Of a stretch of DNA of 64,000 bases, positions 11,699-23,741 are shown piece by piece (the stretch's first letter is position 1; every line of letters starts with the position of its first letter). The translations under genes and the position numbers were made by a program. Under the pieces are notes generated by a model, which did no database searches, was not told the origin of the DNA, and saw only the letters and a list, made by a program, of their open reading frames with translations. Where the stretch lies: NCBI RefSeq assembly GCF_038502225.1, contig NW_027197008.1, positions 1-64,000 of the forward strand. The letters are read 5' to 3'. This DNA comes from Cherax quadricarinatus (lineage: Eukaryota; Arthropoda; Malacostraca; Decapoda; Parastacidae).

Positions 11699-12767
11699 CC
11701 TTGCCTCTTCTCCTCTCGTTTTTCACCACTTGAATTGTTATTTCTATGGGTTTTCTTTACAGTATCTTCCCATTCACCTCCCTTCTTGCGATGGCGTCCC
11801 ACATTACCCTCCCCCTCTCCATCCCTTCCCTCACCCATCCTCTCAGTTTTCTTCCCAGTCCTCTGTGCTGGCGTCAGTACGTCATCTGAATCTGACGTAG
11901 ATGCTCGTTTCCTCGTTACGTTCTTATCCTCCATGTCAAGGTCTGAGGAAGCCTCACGGTGTACCTCAACATCCACTTTACAGTGAGGTATGAAGTCCCC
12001 CGATGTCTCAGTCTCGTCGTAATTCCGCTGAGTCTCATATTGTTGACAATCTGGACTCAAAAAGTCTCCAGCTACGTCTTTCGTAGACGGAGCTTCCACC
12101 ACAGGTGGTGACAAGGTCTTTAAAACGTCGTCCAATTCCTCCCCTATATTTAACACGTCATTTCGGGGTACCAATCCAACAGATGTTATTGGCAACGACT
12201 CAGGTGCAGGGAGCTGAGGGGAGGACTCACTCTCATTTCGAAAAGCCTGTTCCACCATCTCACTCCACAAACGACCACGCCCTTCCTCTGATGATCGATG
12301 CTCACCTTCATCACGTGTGACTGGGGCTACCTCTTCTTGCACAGGTTTGGTCACGTGTCTGTTCTTCTAGCATGCCGCCGCTATGTGGTCATACTCTCCA
12401 GAAATGCGACACATACGCCGTTGTCCAGGATATAAAACCATTACCTGTGTCCTAAAATCTTGAAGATACACGTATAATGGTATGGGTTGCCGCAACGTCA
12501 TTTTAAGGCTGAAAGTACCTTCCGGCATACCTTCATAGGCACCCATCAACCACTTACCCTGCTTGGCAGAATGCACAGTCCCATATTTCTCAAATACGTT
12601 TCTGATGTCAGCTTCGTTTGCCTCAAAGTGGACATTCCGCAACTTTATCCAGGTATAATATCGAGACACGTACACCAGTCTCACACGCACAGCAGGCATA
12701 ACATCAAAACACACATCTTGAAAGCGCGTAACCACCGATTCATAAACTGTCGCATTATTTTTATTTA
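11686..12767 (-). pseudogene. LINE ORF1 remnant (copy 3), 5'-truncated
   Basis: Two same-frame pieces (12,367-12,767 and 11,686-12,354) separated by one in-frame TAG at 12,367-12,369. The RRM-like block (WIKLRNVHFEANEADIRNVF) and the KMTLRQPIP segment are recognisable. The zinc knuckle reads CRISGEYDHIAAAC, so the second zinc-binding cysteine is serine. The C-terminal DSDDVLTPAQRTG block is kept. It is 5'-truncated where the neighbouring LINE tail starts. It is a dead copy; identification rests on similarity to the intact ORF1 at 4,943-6,178. Confidence 0.75.
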
Positions 12768-13658
12768 AAACATAGAACAAATACAATAATGTATAAGAGT
12801 ATAAAATTAAACCATACTAGACATTGCAAAACCTCTAGCACACAATCCAAGTACAGAAAATAAACACCATATATAATGACCATATTACAACCATATACAT
12901 AACCCACAACACATCCTACAAACCTTCCTTTTACAATAATCATTATTGCCAGTGCAGAAACACAGCTGACACTTCTCCCCCCCCCTTAACATATGTACAG
13001 TCCCCGTTCTAAATAACATACATTAATTATCCTAATTAATGGCCATACTCTGACCCCATCAAAACCTTAATGAGTATTCACCAAGAGTTGGTAGTGTATG
13101 AACAACAAGACACAAAACATAAATTTACAACTAAAACAGATATGAAACATTACATTCCTATACACATACATCGTAAAAAGTAAAAGTAATATATACCTCA
13201 ATATAATATCAATTATTAATTTGACAATCATGAAATATAAATTTTTCAAAACAACCTTACATAACGGGAAGTTGACACTCAAAATGCAAGATAATACACC
13301 ACATGCTACATATCGGTACAATACTAGGCTATGTACACATTTTAAAGAACCCAAGATTACAACATGAAAAAGTAATATCCAAATGGTCTATTATGATTTT
13401 AGTAAGTTACCAACACTAAACTCCTTATAACATCTATCACGCCACATATAAACTTAACAAACCGTGTCACACATTCCACAAGACTTCATTTTATGAGTAA
13501 TTCAAGATCTCAGTGCCACACAACGCCACAACCATACACACACAGACGTACGGAACCATTCATAATACATACACGTCACTCCCTAAAACCCGCGCTCTAC
13601 CCTGGTCTCTAACATACCGTTTGGTGCTATCACGGGGGGAGTCCAGCCCCCCGTTGCC

Positions 13659-16600
13659 TTACCCCACCCGCAGTTGCAGCAACATTTGAACAGTAAGACA
13701 TCGATACTTTGCCGGAAAACTATTATCCCAACTTCTACCATATATGAGTTTATTTCTGCAATACGTTCTGTAGATACCTGCCGCAATTGCCCTGATCCTA
13801 CCTGATCCCCCGGTTTCCCGCATACCCCACGAGATATAGAGGAAATCAGCCACCACGTACATTATTGCTCTTCGTACCTCACTTGATACTCCGCTAACTT
13901 CCAATGTTAAGGCCCGTAAGGTTGAAATACTTCCCCCACTAAGAAAATCTAAAACCCGCCCCAACCACGAACGAACTTTGTCCAAGGTATCACAAAAGTA
14001 GACAGCATGAAAAGCTGTTTCTTCAAGACCGCAACGCAAGCAATCCGCCTCCCTTACCAAACCCATCCTATTTAAGACCGATTTTGATGCTAAAATCCCC
14101 ATGACAAATCTGTACACCAATTCACGAACCCTTGGTGCCAACTTAAGTTTACAAAATCCTTCCCATATTTCCCCCCAATTATACAGCGGAAAAACAGACA
14201 ATCCCTGTACAATTTCCCTACGACAACATATGCTGACCATTTGCCCCACCTGGATCCGTTGCGCATTTCTCAACTTTAACAACAAACGCAGCATGTCCTC
14301 ACACTCTATTAATCCCCTGCCGCTCCACCATTTACGCATTTCGATCATTACCCGACCCACCCGGATGCCCTTCTCACCGCCCGCCCTAAGGAACCGCTGC
14401 TTTACATAGAGGGCCTTCACCCGTGGCCCCAAAGCCAAGAGACCTAAACCCCCACGACGAACATGGGTCATGACAACCTCCCGACTTAACCAAGCCCTCC
14501 CGAAACCCCAAACATAACGTAAGACCCTTCTCTGCAGTTCCTGAATATCCGTATCTCTTAAAGGGTACACCGCGGCCACACCCCATACTTTACTATAAAC
14601 AAGTGTATTAACCACTACTGTCCTCTGTTGCAACGAGACATCCCCAGCTCTTAACCCCCGAAGTCGATCTAAAGCCTTGTTAACCACCAATTCAGAGTTT
14701 ACCCTTCGGCTCTCCCTCTCATCTGCCATGTACACGATGCCACATATTCTAAGTTGCACCACGACTGACCACCCATACCTTTCGCCCAACCTCCCCCCCA
14801 CCCATGTACCCACCTCCAATAATTTCGATTTTGCCTTGTTAACGCACATGCCTGACTCTGCCCCAAAAAACTCAACAATCCATCCCACGATCTGCAAATC
14901 CTCCTCCCCTTTTAACAGAATTGTGGTATCATCTACGTACCCGACCACACGCGCTGCATGGTCACTGCTCAGCGTTCCACGCCTCAAACCACCATCCACC
15001 AGCTCATAAAATGGGTTTTGCATACAAGCAAAAAGCAGCTGGGAGAGGGGGCACCCTTGCCTCAAACCCCTTTCCATACGGACCGGCTGACCCAATTTAC
15101 CGTTTACCTGTACGCGTACCATAGCCGTGGCATACAAGGTATCCACCCATCTTGCAATTCCCTCTCCAAAACCCTGCTTCAATAAAATAAGCCTCAATAA
15201 ATCCCTATCAACACAGTCATAAGCATTTTGCCAGTCAAGCCCGAGGACACCCCCCCCCCTTGACATTCCTCCAAAAACTCCCTAATACGTACATGTCCGT
15301 CCCTCATGCTCCTACCTGGTATGCCTAGCTGTCCCTCGTGAATAACCGACCCCATAACCTTCCTCATTCTGTTTCCTAAAACTTTTGCAAAGATTTTATA
15401 GTCAGAGCACATAAGAGATATTGCTCTATATGCACTCAGACCCCTCCCCCCTCCCTTTTTGGGCACCAACACAACTACCCCCGTACTTTGTGACATACCT
15501 AACCTCCCCTCCGTGAGCATGCAATTTAATACATCAACCATACAATGCTTAATACTTCCCCAATGCGCCCTATAAAAATCATTCGAAATGCCATCTATAC
15601 CTGGTGCCTTTCCTTTACTCATACTAAAAATCGCCTCCTCTACCTCCTCCACTCGAATTCTACCTTCTAGTACCGTTCTATCCCTGTCACTTATAACTTT
15701 TCTGAAATCCCTCCTCACCAGGCCGCCCTCATGGACCCCCCCTACTCCCCTCCGTAGCTTTTCCCCAAACCATAGATCAGCATAAAAACTCATGCTGTCC
15801 GTGGTGAGGAGTACTTGACCCGGCAGGTAACCACCCAAACCCGTGCATACTTCCAATTGCAAGAGGGACGTCGCCTGTTGCCTGACCCTAAATTTGCGCA
15901 AGACACAACCCGAAGGTTTGTCACCCCATAGCACTTCTTCCATACCTGCTCTGACTCTAACCGCATTGAAACGTTCATTGTGAATTTCTGCAAGTCGACT
16001 ACGAAGTTGTTCAATGTCGTCATACCTACTACTCCCGCCCCCCACATAGTAATCATTTAGCTGCCCCTCCAGATAGTTTTGCAGCCCATACCTCCACCTC
16101 GCCTCCTCTTTTCCCCGCTTCTTATAATAACTCGCTATTCCGGGTTTGGCACGCGTTTCCCACCATTCCAACAAACATTCACCTGCCCGTCGCGTTTCCC
16201 AAATATTCTTCCACCAGTCCTGAAAAGCTGACCCATCCCCCTCCCCCTCCAATAGCCGCACGTTCAGTTTCCAATAACCTGGATAAACCTTGATCATTCC
16301 ATCCCAGTTCAAGTCCGCTAGCACTGCACGGTGATCTGAAATCCCCACATCAAAGGTCTGTACGTGCCCAACTCTAATTCCTTGTGTTACATAAAGTCTA
16401 TCCAGGCGGGCCGCATAGCCCCTGCGAACGAACGTATGCTCCATCCCCCACCCACCCCGCCCCACCACATCGTAAACCCCTGCATCCCCCAGCAGATTCC
16501 GTAAGACAGGTAAAACGCACCCCGCCCCCCTCGGCTCAACATCGCTATGGCGGATAACGCAATTCCAATCCCCACCCATGACGGTAATGAACGGCAAACC

Positions 16601-16985
16601 CCGAGTGTAAAACGTTAAATCCTCCCTCACAAATTCTATTTTAACTTTAGTGTTGCTTTCCGCAGGCATGTAAACGCCAATAAAACAAACCCTCACCTCA
16701 CCCCAGTACCCATCTACCCTCACCACCCTCCCACCTCCCCCCTCCTCCCATCTTAAGACACGCCAAGGGCTGGACTCCTTCACCGCTATAGCTACCCCAC
16801 CCTTTAATTTTAAAGAACTGCTAACATACATTCTGTAGCCTTTTAACCGTAAGTCTCGCCCAAACTTATAATTGTGTTCTTGTATGAAACATACGTCCAC
16901 AGCGTACCTGCGCAAGAACCACTCCATCCACACACACTTAAACTCTGCCCGCAGGCCATTTACATTGATGGTAACACACTTGAAT
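13659..16985 (-). pseudogene. LINE ORF2 (AP endonuclease + RT), Tx1-B, one frameshift
   Basis: Two long open pieces, 15,194-16,933 (open further upstream to about 16,985, where VTINVNGL starts the endonuclease) and 13,659-15,266. Endonuclease: FIQEHNY, MGGDWNCVIR, SDHRAVLADL. RT: GKAPGIDGISNDFY, motif A LGLDWQNAYDCV, motif B RGLRQGCPLSQLLFA, catalytic VGYVDDTTILL. C-terminal zinc knuckle: CLRCGLEETAFHAVYFC. The pieces overlap by 73 bp across a run of about ten C at 15,249-15,259, the same protein position as one break in copy 1. No other lesion was seen. Confidence 0.85.
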
Positions 16986-18240
16986 TCACAAAAGGAGGTT
17001 TTCCTCTATGTTTGTGGGTCTTTCCCGTTCCCACACGTACATTACACTGACCTTCTTTGACCTTTGACTTCCCAAGGCCCCCCTCACCCCCCCGTGCCCT
17101 ACCCATATGCTGGGCGCTTGCCATAACCCCGGCTGCAAGAGGCGCCTCAGCCACTTTCGACCATAATTTCTTCCCTGGCCGCTGTCCCGGTGTCAGGACC
17201 TCGTCCATATCCGACACTCCTGCCGTCCGTTTGCGGGAACCACCTTCCACACACATCTCCTCACCAGCCGAAGCCTCCTGGTGGACTTCCACCACCACCT
17301 CATGCAACCGTGTCATTGTAGTCACGTCCAGGTCTCCCATATTTGGCGAATCATCCTTCACCACTTCTTGACACTCCGGTGAAACGTCTGGGCTATGCTC
17401 TGCCCCATCCAGGAGATCGTTTAGCACGTTCTCCAGCAAACTTTCCTGTGACAACTCCACAGGCTCCGTAGGCCCCACAGGTGGCGTGGTCACGTTTGTA
17501 GTGTCCACCGACAGGGTGGCACACGCCATAGACCGCGTCTCCTCTTGTTGTACTTCCTCACTCCAAAGCGTAGGTCGTTGTTCAGGCGAGGGACCAGTCT
17601 CCAGATCAAAGGCCTCGGTTCTTAGGACCGCAGGAGAAGGTTCCCGGATACGTACAACCAGGCGTCTGGAGCACTGAGCAGCCATATGGTCATACGAGTT
17701 GCATAACCTGCATGTCTTACGTTGGCCTGCATAGTGAACAAAAACTTGGGTCCTGTAGTGTTCTAGATAAACGTAAGATGGAATCGGCTGTTTTAATGTC
17801 ATCTTTAGGGTGCAGGAGCCTTCCGGGAGCCCCTCGTATGGGCCCTCCCTCCATACTCCCTTGGTCGCTGCATGTACCGTGCCGTATTTACCAAAAACTT
17901 TCCGAATAACATACTCCTCCGCCTCGAAAGGCACGTTCCTTACTTTGACCCAGGTGACGTATGTGGAGACGTCATGCAGGCATACCTCTACGGCTGAATT
18001 CACCGCCATTTTCCTCTCTTGAAAATCTTCCACAATCTTGGAGTAAAAGCCGGCATTTGCGAATTTTACAAAAAACCTCGACATCCCATTGAGAGCCACA
18101 CCATATAATTCCTCAGTGGGGATGCCATAGACGTCGCGAATAATGGTAGGCAACAAGACATGCATCGTTGCACCACTGAGAGAGCCACAAATGAATTCCA
18201 CACAGACCGTGTTTACTCTTCTACCCTGACGATCCGCCAT
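16960..18240 (-). CDS. LINE ORF1 protein (RRM-like plus CCHC), Tx1-B
   Basis: An intact frame of 426 codons from the ATG at 18,240; the longer frame to 18,282 would start with TTG. Order of parts: N-terminal VNTVCVEFICGSLSG block, RRM-like WVKVRNVPFEAEEYVIRKVF with YGTV, KMTLKQPIPSYV, zinc knuckle CRLCNSYDHMAAQC, then a long acidic and proline-rich tail with DEVLTPGQRPGKK. It is expected to bind LINE RNA. The last codons overlap the start of ORF2 in another frame. Confidence 0.8.
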   Translation of the reverse strand: MADRQGRRVNTVCVEFICGSLSGATMHVLLPTIIRDVYGIPTEELYGVALNGMSRFFVKFANAGFYSKIVEDFQERKMAVNSAVEVCLHDVSTYVTWVKVRNVPFEAEEYVIRKVFGKYGTVHAATKGVWREGPYEGLPEGSCTLKMTLKQPIPSYVYLEHYRTQVFVHYAGQRKTCRLCNSYDHMAAQCSRRLVVRIREPSPAVLRTEAFDLETGPSPEQRPTLWSEEVQQEETRSMACATLSVDTTNVTTPPVGPTEPVELSQESLLENVLNDLLDGAEHSPDVSPECQEVVKDDSPNMGDLDVTTMTRLHEVVVEVHQEASAGEEMCVEGGSRKRTAGVSDMDEVLTPGQRPGKKLWSKVAEAPLAAGVMASAQHMGRARGGEGGLGKSKVKEGQCNVRVGTGKTHKHRGKPPFVNSSVLPSM

Positions 18241-18861
18241 CTTGCATACTGTAGTACATGGTTCACCACCAGGTGTAAGCAAGAGCAGGCTCAGAAAGCG
18301 TCCTCTCAGCCCGCAGGTTGAGAGACGAACATTTTTTTATAATTTTATTTAAAACATGGAAGAAATACAGGGATGCACAAGAGTATAATAAAATTAAAAA
18401 CTATACTGGATATTAACAATAAGTTCCATTACACCATCCCAGTACAGATAATGGCCAAATTACAACCAGATACACAACCCACAACATATCCTACACACCC
18501 CTCCTTTTACAATAATTATTATTGCCAGTGTCGCCACAGCTGACATTGCTCCCCCCCTTAAATATTTGCATTCACCATTCTGAGAAACCTACCATTAATG
18601 AGTATTTACCAATAGTTGGTGGTGCATGAACATCAAGAACACAAAAACATAAAATTACAGACTAAAACAGATATAAACATTACATGCCTACACACACATA
18701 CACTTTTATAAATATAGGAATATACACCCACAATATATATCAATAATAATTTAACAACCATGAAAAACAAACTTTTATAACAACATTGCATAACGTGAAG
18801 TTCACGTTGAAAAAGCAAGAAAATACACCACATACTACATTATCGATAAAATACTAGGCTA

Positions 18862-19150
18862 TATCGACACCATGCCTAACCCTTCTAGGGTAGGGTAGGT
18901 GCCTGAGTCAGAGCTTAGCTCACAAGACTGTCATTCCCATTAGCTCATTGGGGCAGGGATGGCAGACCAGAGAGGCCTAGCTTGTGGCTAGGCCTGGGGA
19001 CAGTTGGTCCTAAAGATGAGGAGGTACTTGTGCCTCCTCCCATGGGAGACTTAGGTCTCAGACATTCCCTAAAGAGGGAGCCAAGGCCGGGCCACCACTT
19101 GGAAAAGGCCCGGGCCGGGAGAATACCGGCGAATCTTTAATAATAATAAA
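18862..19150 (+). mobile_element. SINE-like repeat with (TAA)n tail, copy 1 of 3
   Basis: About 290 bp sharing end-to-end similarity with 26,918-27,235 and 32,080-32,375. It starts at a conserved TCGACACCATGCC-like head, has GTACTTGTGCCTCCTCCCAT in the middle, and ends in CCGGGCCGGGAGAATACC and GGCGAATC followed by TAATAATAATAA. The terminal 70 bp resembles the 3' end of the I-clade LINE at 32,376-38,318, suggesting that LINE supplies the machinery. I found no convincing tRNA-type A/B boxes, so the head origin is unknown. Confidence 0.75.
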
Positions 19151-19745
19151 AATAATACTAGGCTATGTAAATATTTTAAAAGAATCAAAGGCTATGCCAT
19201 GAATAAGATTATCCAAATGTTTCATATTGATTTTAGTAAGATAACAACACCATAACAAACTCCTTATAACATCTAACACGCCACATACAAACTTACCAAA
19301 ACTTAACACACATTCCACCAGACTAGACTTTCTCTGTACCTTCTAGCCTGTGCCTAACTAGTAATACATAAAAATAAATATACAATGAATATTAATTTAG
19401 GTTACTACTCCTTATTTACACATGATTACATAATAAGTAATTACTTCAAAAAAAAAAAAAGGTACAGGAACACGTTACAAAAATTTCCAAACCTCAATGT
19501 TTCAAGGTACATAGTGAAAGGAAATCCCTCTCAAGTTAAAATTCACTTGAAGAACAGTACAAACGGGACATAATTCGCTACCAAAAAAAAATCATGTTAC
19601 ATATTTTATATGTTATATATTTATAAATGTTATATATTTAATCTTTCATTTATACCTTCCCCAACAAGAGAACTAAACAAAATAGATCTTTCACACCATC
19701 ACATCCAGTTCCACACATGTACCTCCAGTCACACCTATCCACCCA

Positions 19746-20878
19746 TCACTTTACACTCGAGGAGGTCAGCCCGTTGAATACCCCTGACTCCCCCCTTTTA
19801 CCAACATACGCACCGAAGAAATGACTTGCAATCCCGGTATTGTAGTTGTCTGCTGTCGTACCTTCTGTCCTCGCAGCACGCAAGCCGATGGCTTGTCGCC
19901 CGAGAGTACTTCGTCCAACCCCGCTTGTACTCGTACCACTGCAAAACGCTTTTCTTGCAGATCCTTTATCCTGTCCTTCAACATCTGTATTTCCACCACG
20001 GGGTACACCCCCGCCCCCCCCTGTGTAACAATCCTGTAATCTAGATTCTAAATAATTTGACAAACCAAACCGCAATTGATTAAAATAATCAATTGACATA
20101 TTCTTACCTTAGCCGCACTATCCCACCATCCAACCACATCCTCCTCAGTCCTTCTCTCTGTACAAAGTTGTTCCCAAAATACTGCAAAGCTTTCCACTCC
20201 CTCCCCATCCCCCAAAACAATCGTATTCAGTTTCCAATAGCTTCCCTGCCTTCGAGCCAAAGCATCCCACCCCACCTCTACTATTACCCCCCTAGGATCA
20301 GAAGGCACCATCTCAATAGTTTTAAAAGACTCTACCAAAACCCTCTGAGATAAATATATCCTGTCTAAACGAGCCGCGTATCCCCACCATGTAAAAGTAT
20401 GTTCCACCTCCCACAGACCTCCCCCCAAAACATCACGTAACTGAAGATCTCTAAACAGGCCCCCTAAGACTGTGGAAAAATAACCCGCTCCTCTGGGTTC
20501 CACGTCTACCCTCTTAATAACAATTCCAATGCCCCCCACAATCGCTACAGACGGTAACATGCGTAGGAAGTACACAAGTTCCTTCCGCACAAAATCCCTC
20601 TATACTTTCACGTCACTTTCTGCTGGAGCATACGCACACATGAACGCCACTCTCTCTCCCATCCACAATCCTTCCACACATAATACTCTCCCCCTCCCCC
20701 CTTCTTTCCTGTGCAATACAAACGGGCTCACCTCCCTGATCAACACACCCACTCCTCCTCTTAAATGCTCAGACGGCAACACATAAGCCTGGTACCCAGG
20801 CACCACTAATTCACGACCAAGTTTAAAATTGTGTTCCTGCACAAAAGCTACGTCAACCTTGTATCTATTCAAAAACAC
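19746..20878 (-). pseudogene. LINE ORF2 N-terminal remnant (endonuclease only), copy 4
   Basis: Endonuclease pieces at 20,600-20,878 (FVQEHNF, GGVGVLIREVSPFVL) and 20,048-20,590 (IVGGIGIVIKR, in which the GDWN motif is damaged; then RLDRIYLSQ and SDPRGV, a broken SDH), followed by linker pieces to 19,746. The damaged GDWN and SDH motifs predict an inactive endonuclease. The RT is absent. Confidence 0.7.
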
Positions 20879-20972
20879 CCAGAAGCACTCACGTTTAACA
20901 CCATCACACAGACCATAAATATTTATTGTTACACACCTGAGGTCAGTTTAAGGATTCCCTCCCCGCCTCATT

Positions 20973-22200
20973 TCAAGACTCTTCCCTTTCTGACCATTCC
21001 ACTTGGCATTGCCTTTGCCACGTACTCCACCCTTCTTCCCAACCATCCCTTCCCTTCTGTTTTGGCCCTTTCTTAGAGTCACTCTGGGTACCATAACCCC
21101 ATGCCTTTTTCCCCGGCCTATGCACCGGCGTCAGAACATAGTCCGAATCTGATGCCGTTGCCCTTTTCCTCGTAGCTCCCTCAGTCTCCATATCTGTGTC
21201 CTGGGAGTCCTCACAATGAACTTCGACCTCTACCACCCTTAAGTCGCCTCCATGTCCTTCCATGGTACTTGCACTGTCCATCACAGGTGCCACCTGGTCC
21301 TCCCTCCTCCTTCCGCCCTGATCCCAGGTACCTGCTCACTGCGACTCTCCACCTCCGTAGACTGATAGACTGTATCACCGTCTCCAACTCATTCTCGATA
21401 GCTTTCACTTCTGCGCCCACTTGCAACTCCTCACTCGACAAATGTACTGTCAATGGGCTGTGTGAGTCACGAATCACCACGTCCCCTTCAGATTCCACAG
21501 GAGGAGCCACCACCTCTTCACTCCTCGTGGGATCATGCCCTCCTCCTTGCCTTCGTTCTTCCTCTGGCATCGTTTTCTCATGCGCAGGTGCTCCTCCCCT
21601 TGCCGGCCCAGGAGCCATATTCCGCTTGCTACAATCTGCTGCCATATGGTCATATTCGCCACACAGTCGGCACGTACGCCTCTGCCTGGAATACGCTACC
21701 ATTACCTGGGTTTTAAACTCCTCGAGATATACATACGAGGGTATAGGATGTCTCAGCGTCAACTTGAGATTGAAAGTACCCTTAGGAAATCCTGCATAAG
21801 CTCCTTTTATCCACTTTCCAGGTTGGGCTAGATTTACAGTCCCATATCTTTCGAAAACATTTCTAAGATCTGCTTCATCAGCCTCAAAAGGCACGTTGCG
21901 GAGCTTGACCCATGAATAATGTCTTGATACATCCGTCAACCTGACCCTCACTGTCGGTGTTACGTTAATGCTAACATCTTGGAAACGATCCACCAACACC
22001 TCGAACACTTGAGCAGTTAGCACTTTCACGAATATTCTGTAAATACCATTCAGTGCCACTCCATACAAATCCTCGTCTCTGATGCTGTATGTCTCTCTTA
22101 TAATTTTGGGCAATAACACATCGACTGACGTAGGCATTAAAGCCCCACTAATGAGTTCAATGCCCACAGTATTCACTCTCCGGTGCACACCTAGCACCAT
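20973..22200 (-). pseudogene. LINE ORF1 (copy 4), one frameshift
   Basis: Starts at the ATG at 22,200 (the upstream GTG at 22,257 is not needed). The N-terminal block, RRM-like segment (WVKLRNVPFEADEADLRNVF), KLTLRHPIPSYV and an intact zinc knuckle CRLCGEYDHMAADC are present. The frame then shifts near 21,211-21,293, and the C-terminal block with DSDYVLTPVHRPGKK continues at 20,973-21,293. Confidence 0.75.
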
Positions 22201-22278
22201 ATTGTTGTCTGAGTAGCTCGTCTGGGAAAACAGTAGAGGGGTGCAAAGCACGACCACACTCTACCTCATCCAGGCAGC

Positions 22279-22628
22279 GAATGTATATTTTGTCATTAAA
22301 GTTGTTAATGCTCTTATAAATGTATAAATATAAGAGATTTGTCACTGAGTATACTAAGGTGAAAGTGGCACGTTTTCAGGGGGGGGGAGTGTAAGCATTA
22401 CTGGGTAGGTATCTATCGTTTTTTATATGACACTCTTTTCACGTGAAGCACAGTACGTATAAGCAGTGTTTGATTTGAGTGCAACCAGTTCTAATGTCAT
22501 TATATATGTGCTTCTTCAGCATTTGTGTAGTCACAGTTGATTATTGTTCACTGCCTGTATCTTGTTACATATTGATCATATGCCCACATATTTTGTACCT
22601 GAGTTTTAATTAAAATATAAAAAAAAAA
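22279..22628 (+). mobile_element. Plus-strand LINE 3'-tail fragment
   Basis: Non-coding. It contains a G-rich block with GAGTGTAAGCA (about 22,380-22,400) that also occurs near the 3' end of copy 2 (about 8,110-8,125), and it ends in TTTTAATTAAAATATAAAAA at about 22,603-22,628, so it reads as the 3' end of a plus-strand element lying tail-to-tail with the next minus-strand copy. Family assignment is tentative. Confidence 0.5.
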
Positions 22629-22994
22629 TTAATATACCCACACTTCCTTTTAAACAGGCAGACGGCAGGGTAACCACCTGAAACCCTGCCACCTCCAACA
22701 TCCTACCCTCCTTAATATTATGCTCCTGAAGGTACACAACATCCACTCTATATTTATTCAGAAACGTTCTGAACCATTCTCTCTTTACACTATTGCACAA
22801 ACCGATAACGTTTAATATACCCACACTTCCTTTTAAACAGGCAGACGGCAGGGTAACCACCTGAAACCCTGCCACCTCCAACATCCTACCCTCCTTAATA
22901 TTATGCTCCTGAAGGTACACAACATCCACTCTATATTTATTCAGAAACGTTCTGAACCATTCTCTCTTTACACTATTGCACAAACCGATAACGT
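22629..22994. repeat. 183-bp in-frame tandem duplication in LINE copy 5
   Basis: Units 22,629-22,811 and 22,812-22,994 are almost identical, each starting TTAATATACCCACACTTCC on the plus strand. The unit encodes 61 residues from NVIGLC to GSVGIL, so the protein repeat is exact. The near-identity points to a recent event or an assembly duplication. Confidence 0.9.
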
Positions 22995-23733
22995 TTACTG
23001 TCATACACCTGAGGCATTTTAAAGTTTCCACCCCTGCCTCCTCTCTCCACTCTTCCCAGGGGCACCAGAGCTTGTAGTTCCACTTGTCACCTTCACACTT
23101 CCCTCTCCCCCCCTTCTTTCGGTGCCTCCTGTCGTGGCCACCACTACCTTCACCTTCAGCCCAAATCTGTTTCCCAGACCGCTGCGCTGGCGTTAGGACA
23201 TCATCTGAATCCGACGCAGCAACCCTCTTCCTCGTCACGATCACATCCTCCATAGCATGGTCTGGGTATGCCTCAGAATGGACCTCTACTTCCACTGTAC
23301 ATTGGTTCATTGATCCCGGTGATACCTCTGCCATGCTATCAACCCCTTTGTCTCTGTTGTTCTCCTGTCGTTGACGCACTGCAACCGTCAACTCGTCTAC
23401 TACGCGCTCAGGTACAACCGCCTATTCAGGCGGTGACAAAGACTTCAACACAGCCAATTCCTCCTCAATTTCCAACTTCCTCCTGTACTTTCTGCTTATC
23501 ACATGCCACTGGAAGAGTCTCTGGGCCAGTTAACTGGTCGAGGGCCTCACCCTCTCCCTCAGCCATATGCACCTCATCCACTATCTCGCTCCATAGACAA
23601 CCACGCCCTCCATCACGTACTTGTTCTCCACCTGCTTCTTCTGTTCCAGGAGCAGATGCCTCCACCTTTGGGCCAGGCGCCCGTTGCCGCTTCCCACACG
23701 CCGCTGCTATGTGATAATATTCCCTACATAGGT
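22629..23733 (-). pseudogene. LINE ORF1 C-terminus fused in frame to ORF2 start (copy 5)
   Basis: The ORF1 C-terminal block (DSDDVLTPAQRSGK) runs without a stop into the ORF2 endonuclease start (LRCMTVNVIGLC), because the ORF1 stop codon seen in the copies at 4,943 and about 62,935 has been lost here. The endonuclease piece is then repeated in frame: a 183-bp unit (61 codons) is present twice. After the second copy the element ends. The zinc-knuckle end of the ORF1 half is at 23,705-23,733. Confidence 0.75.
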
Positions 23734-23741
23734 GGAATGTA

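Larger units (their letters stand above)
12768..18335 (-). mobile_element. Tx1-like LINE, family Tx1-B, full length and nearly intact
   Basis: A 5.57-kb minus-strand element clearly diverged from Tx1-A at the protein level but with the same plan: ORF1 (16,960-18,240), ORF2 (13,659 to about 16,985) and a 3' UTR (12,768-13,658) with an AAATAAAA tail at 12,768-12,780. Only one frameshift breaks ORF2, again in a C run (about 15,249-15,259). Its 3' end abuts the truncated copy 3 and its 5' end abuts the 3' tail of the next copy, with no spacer at either junction. It is the best candidate for a recently active LINE in this window. Confidence 0.8.
18336..22278 (-). mobile_element. Tx1-A LINE, copy 4, with the RT domain deleted
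   Basis: A minus-strand copy with an intact 5' end (22,278) and an A-rich 3' tail (18,336-18,355) but no RT coding sequence. ORF2 stops making sense at about 19,746, just after the endonuclease-RT linker, and only AT-rich 3' UTR follows. A SINE (18,862-19,150) sits in the 3' UTR. In 19,150-19,745 I see no gene. Confidence 0.75.
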
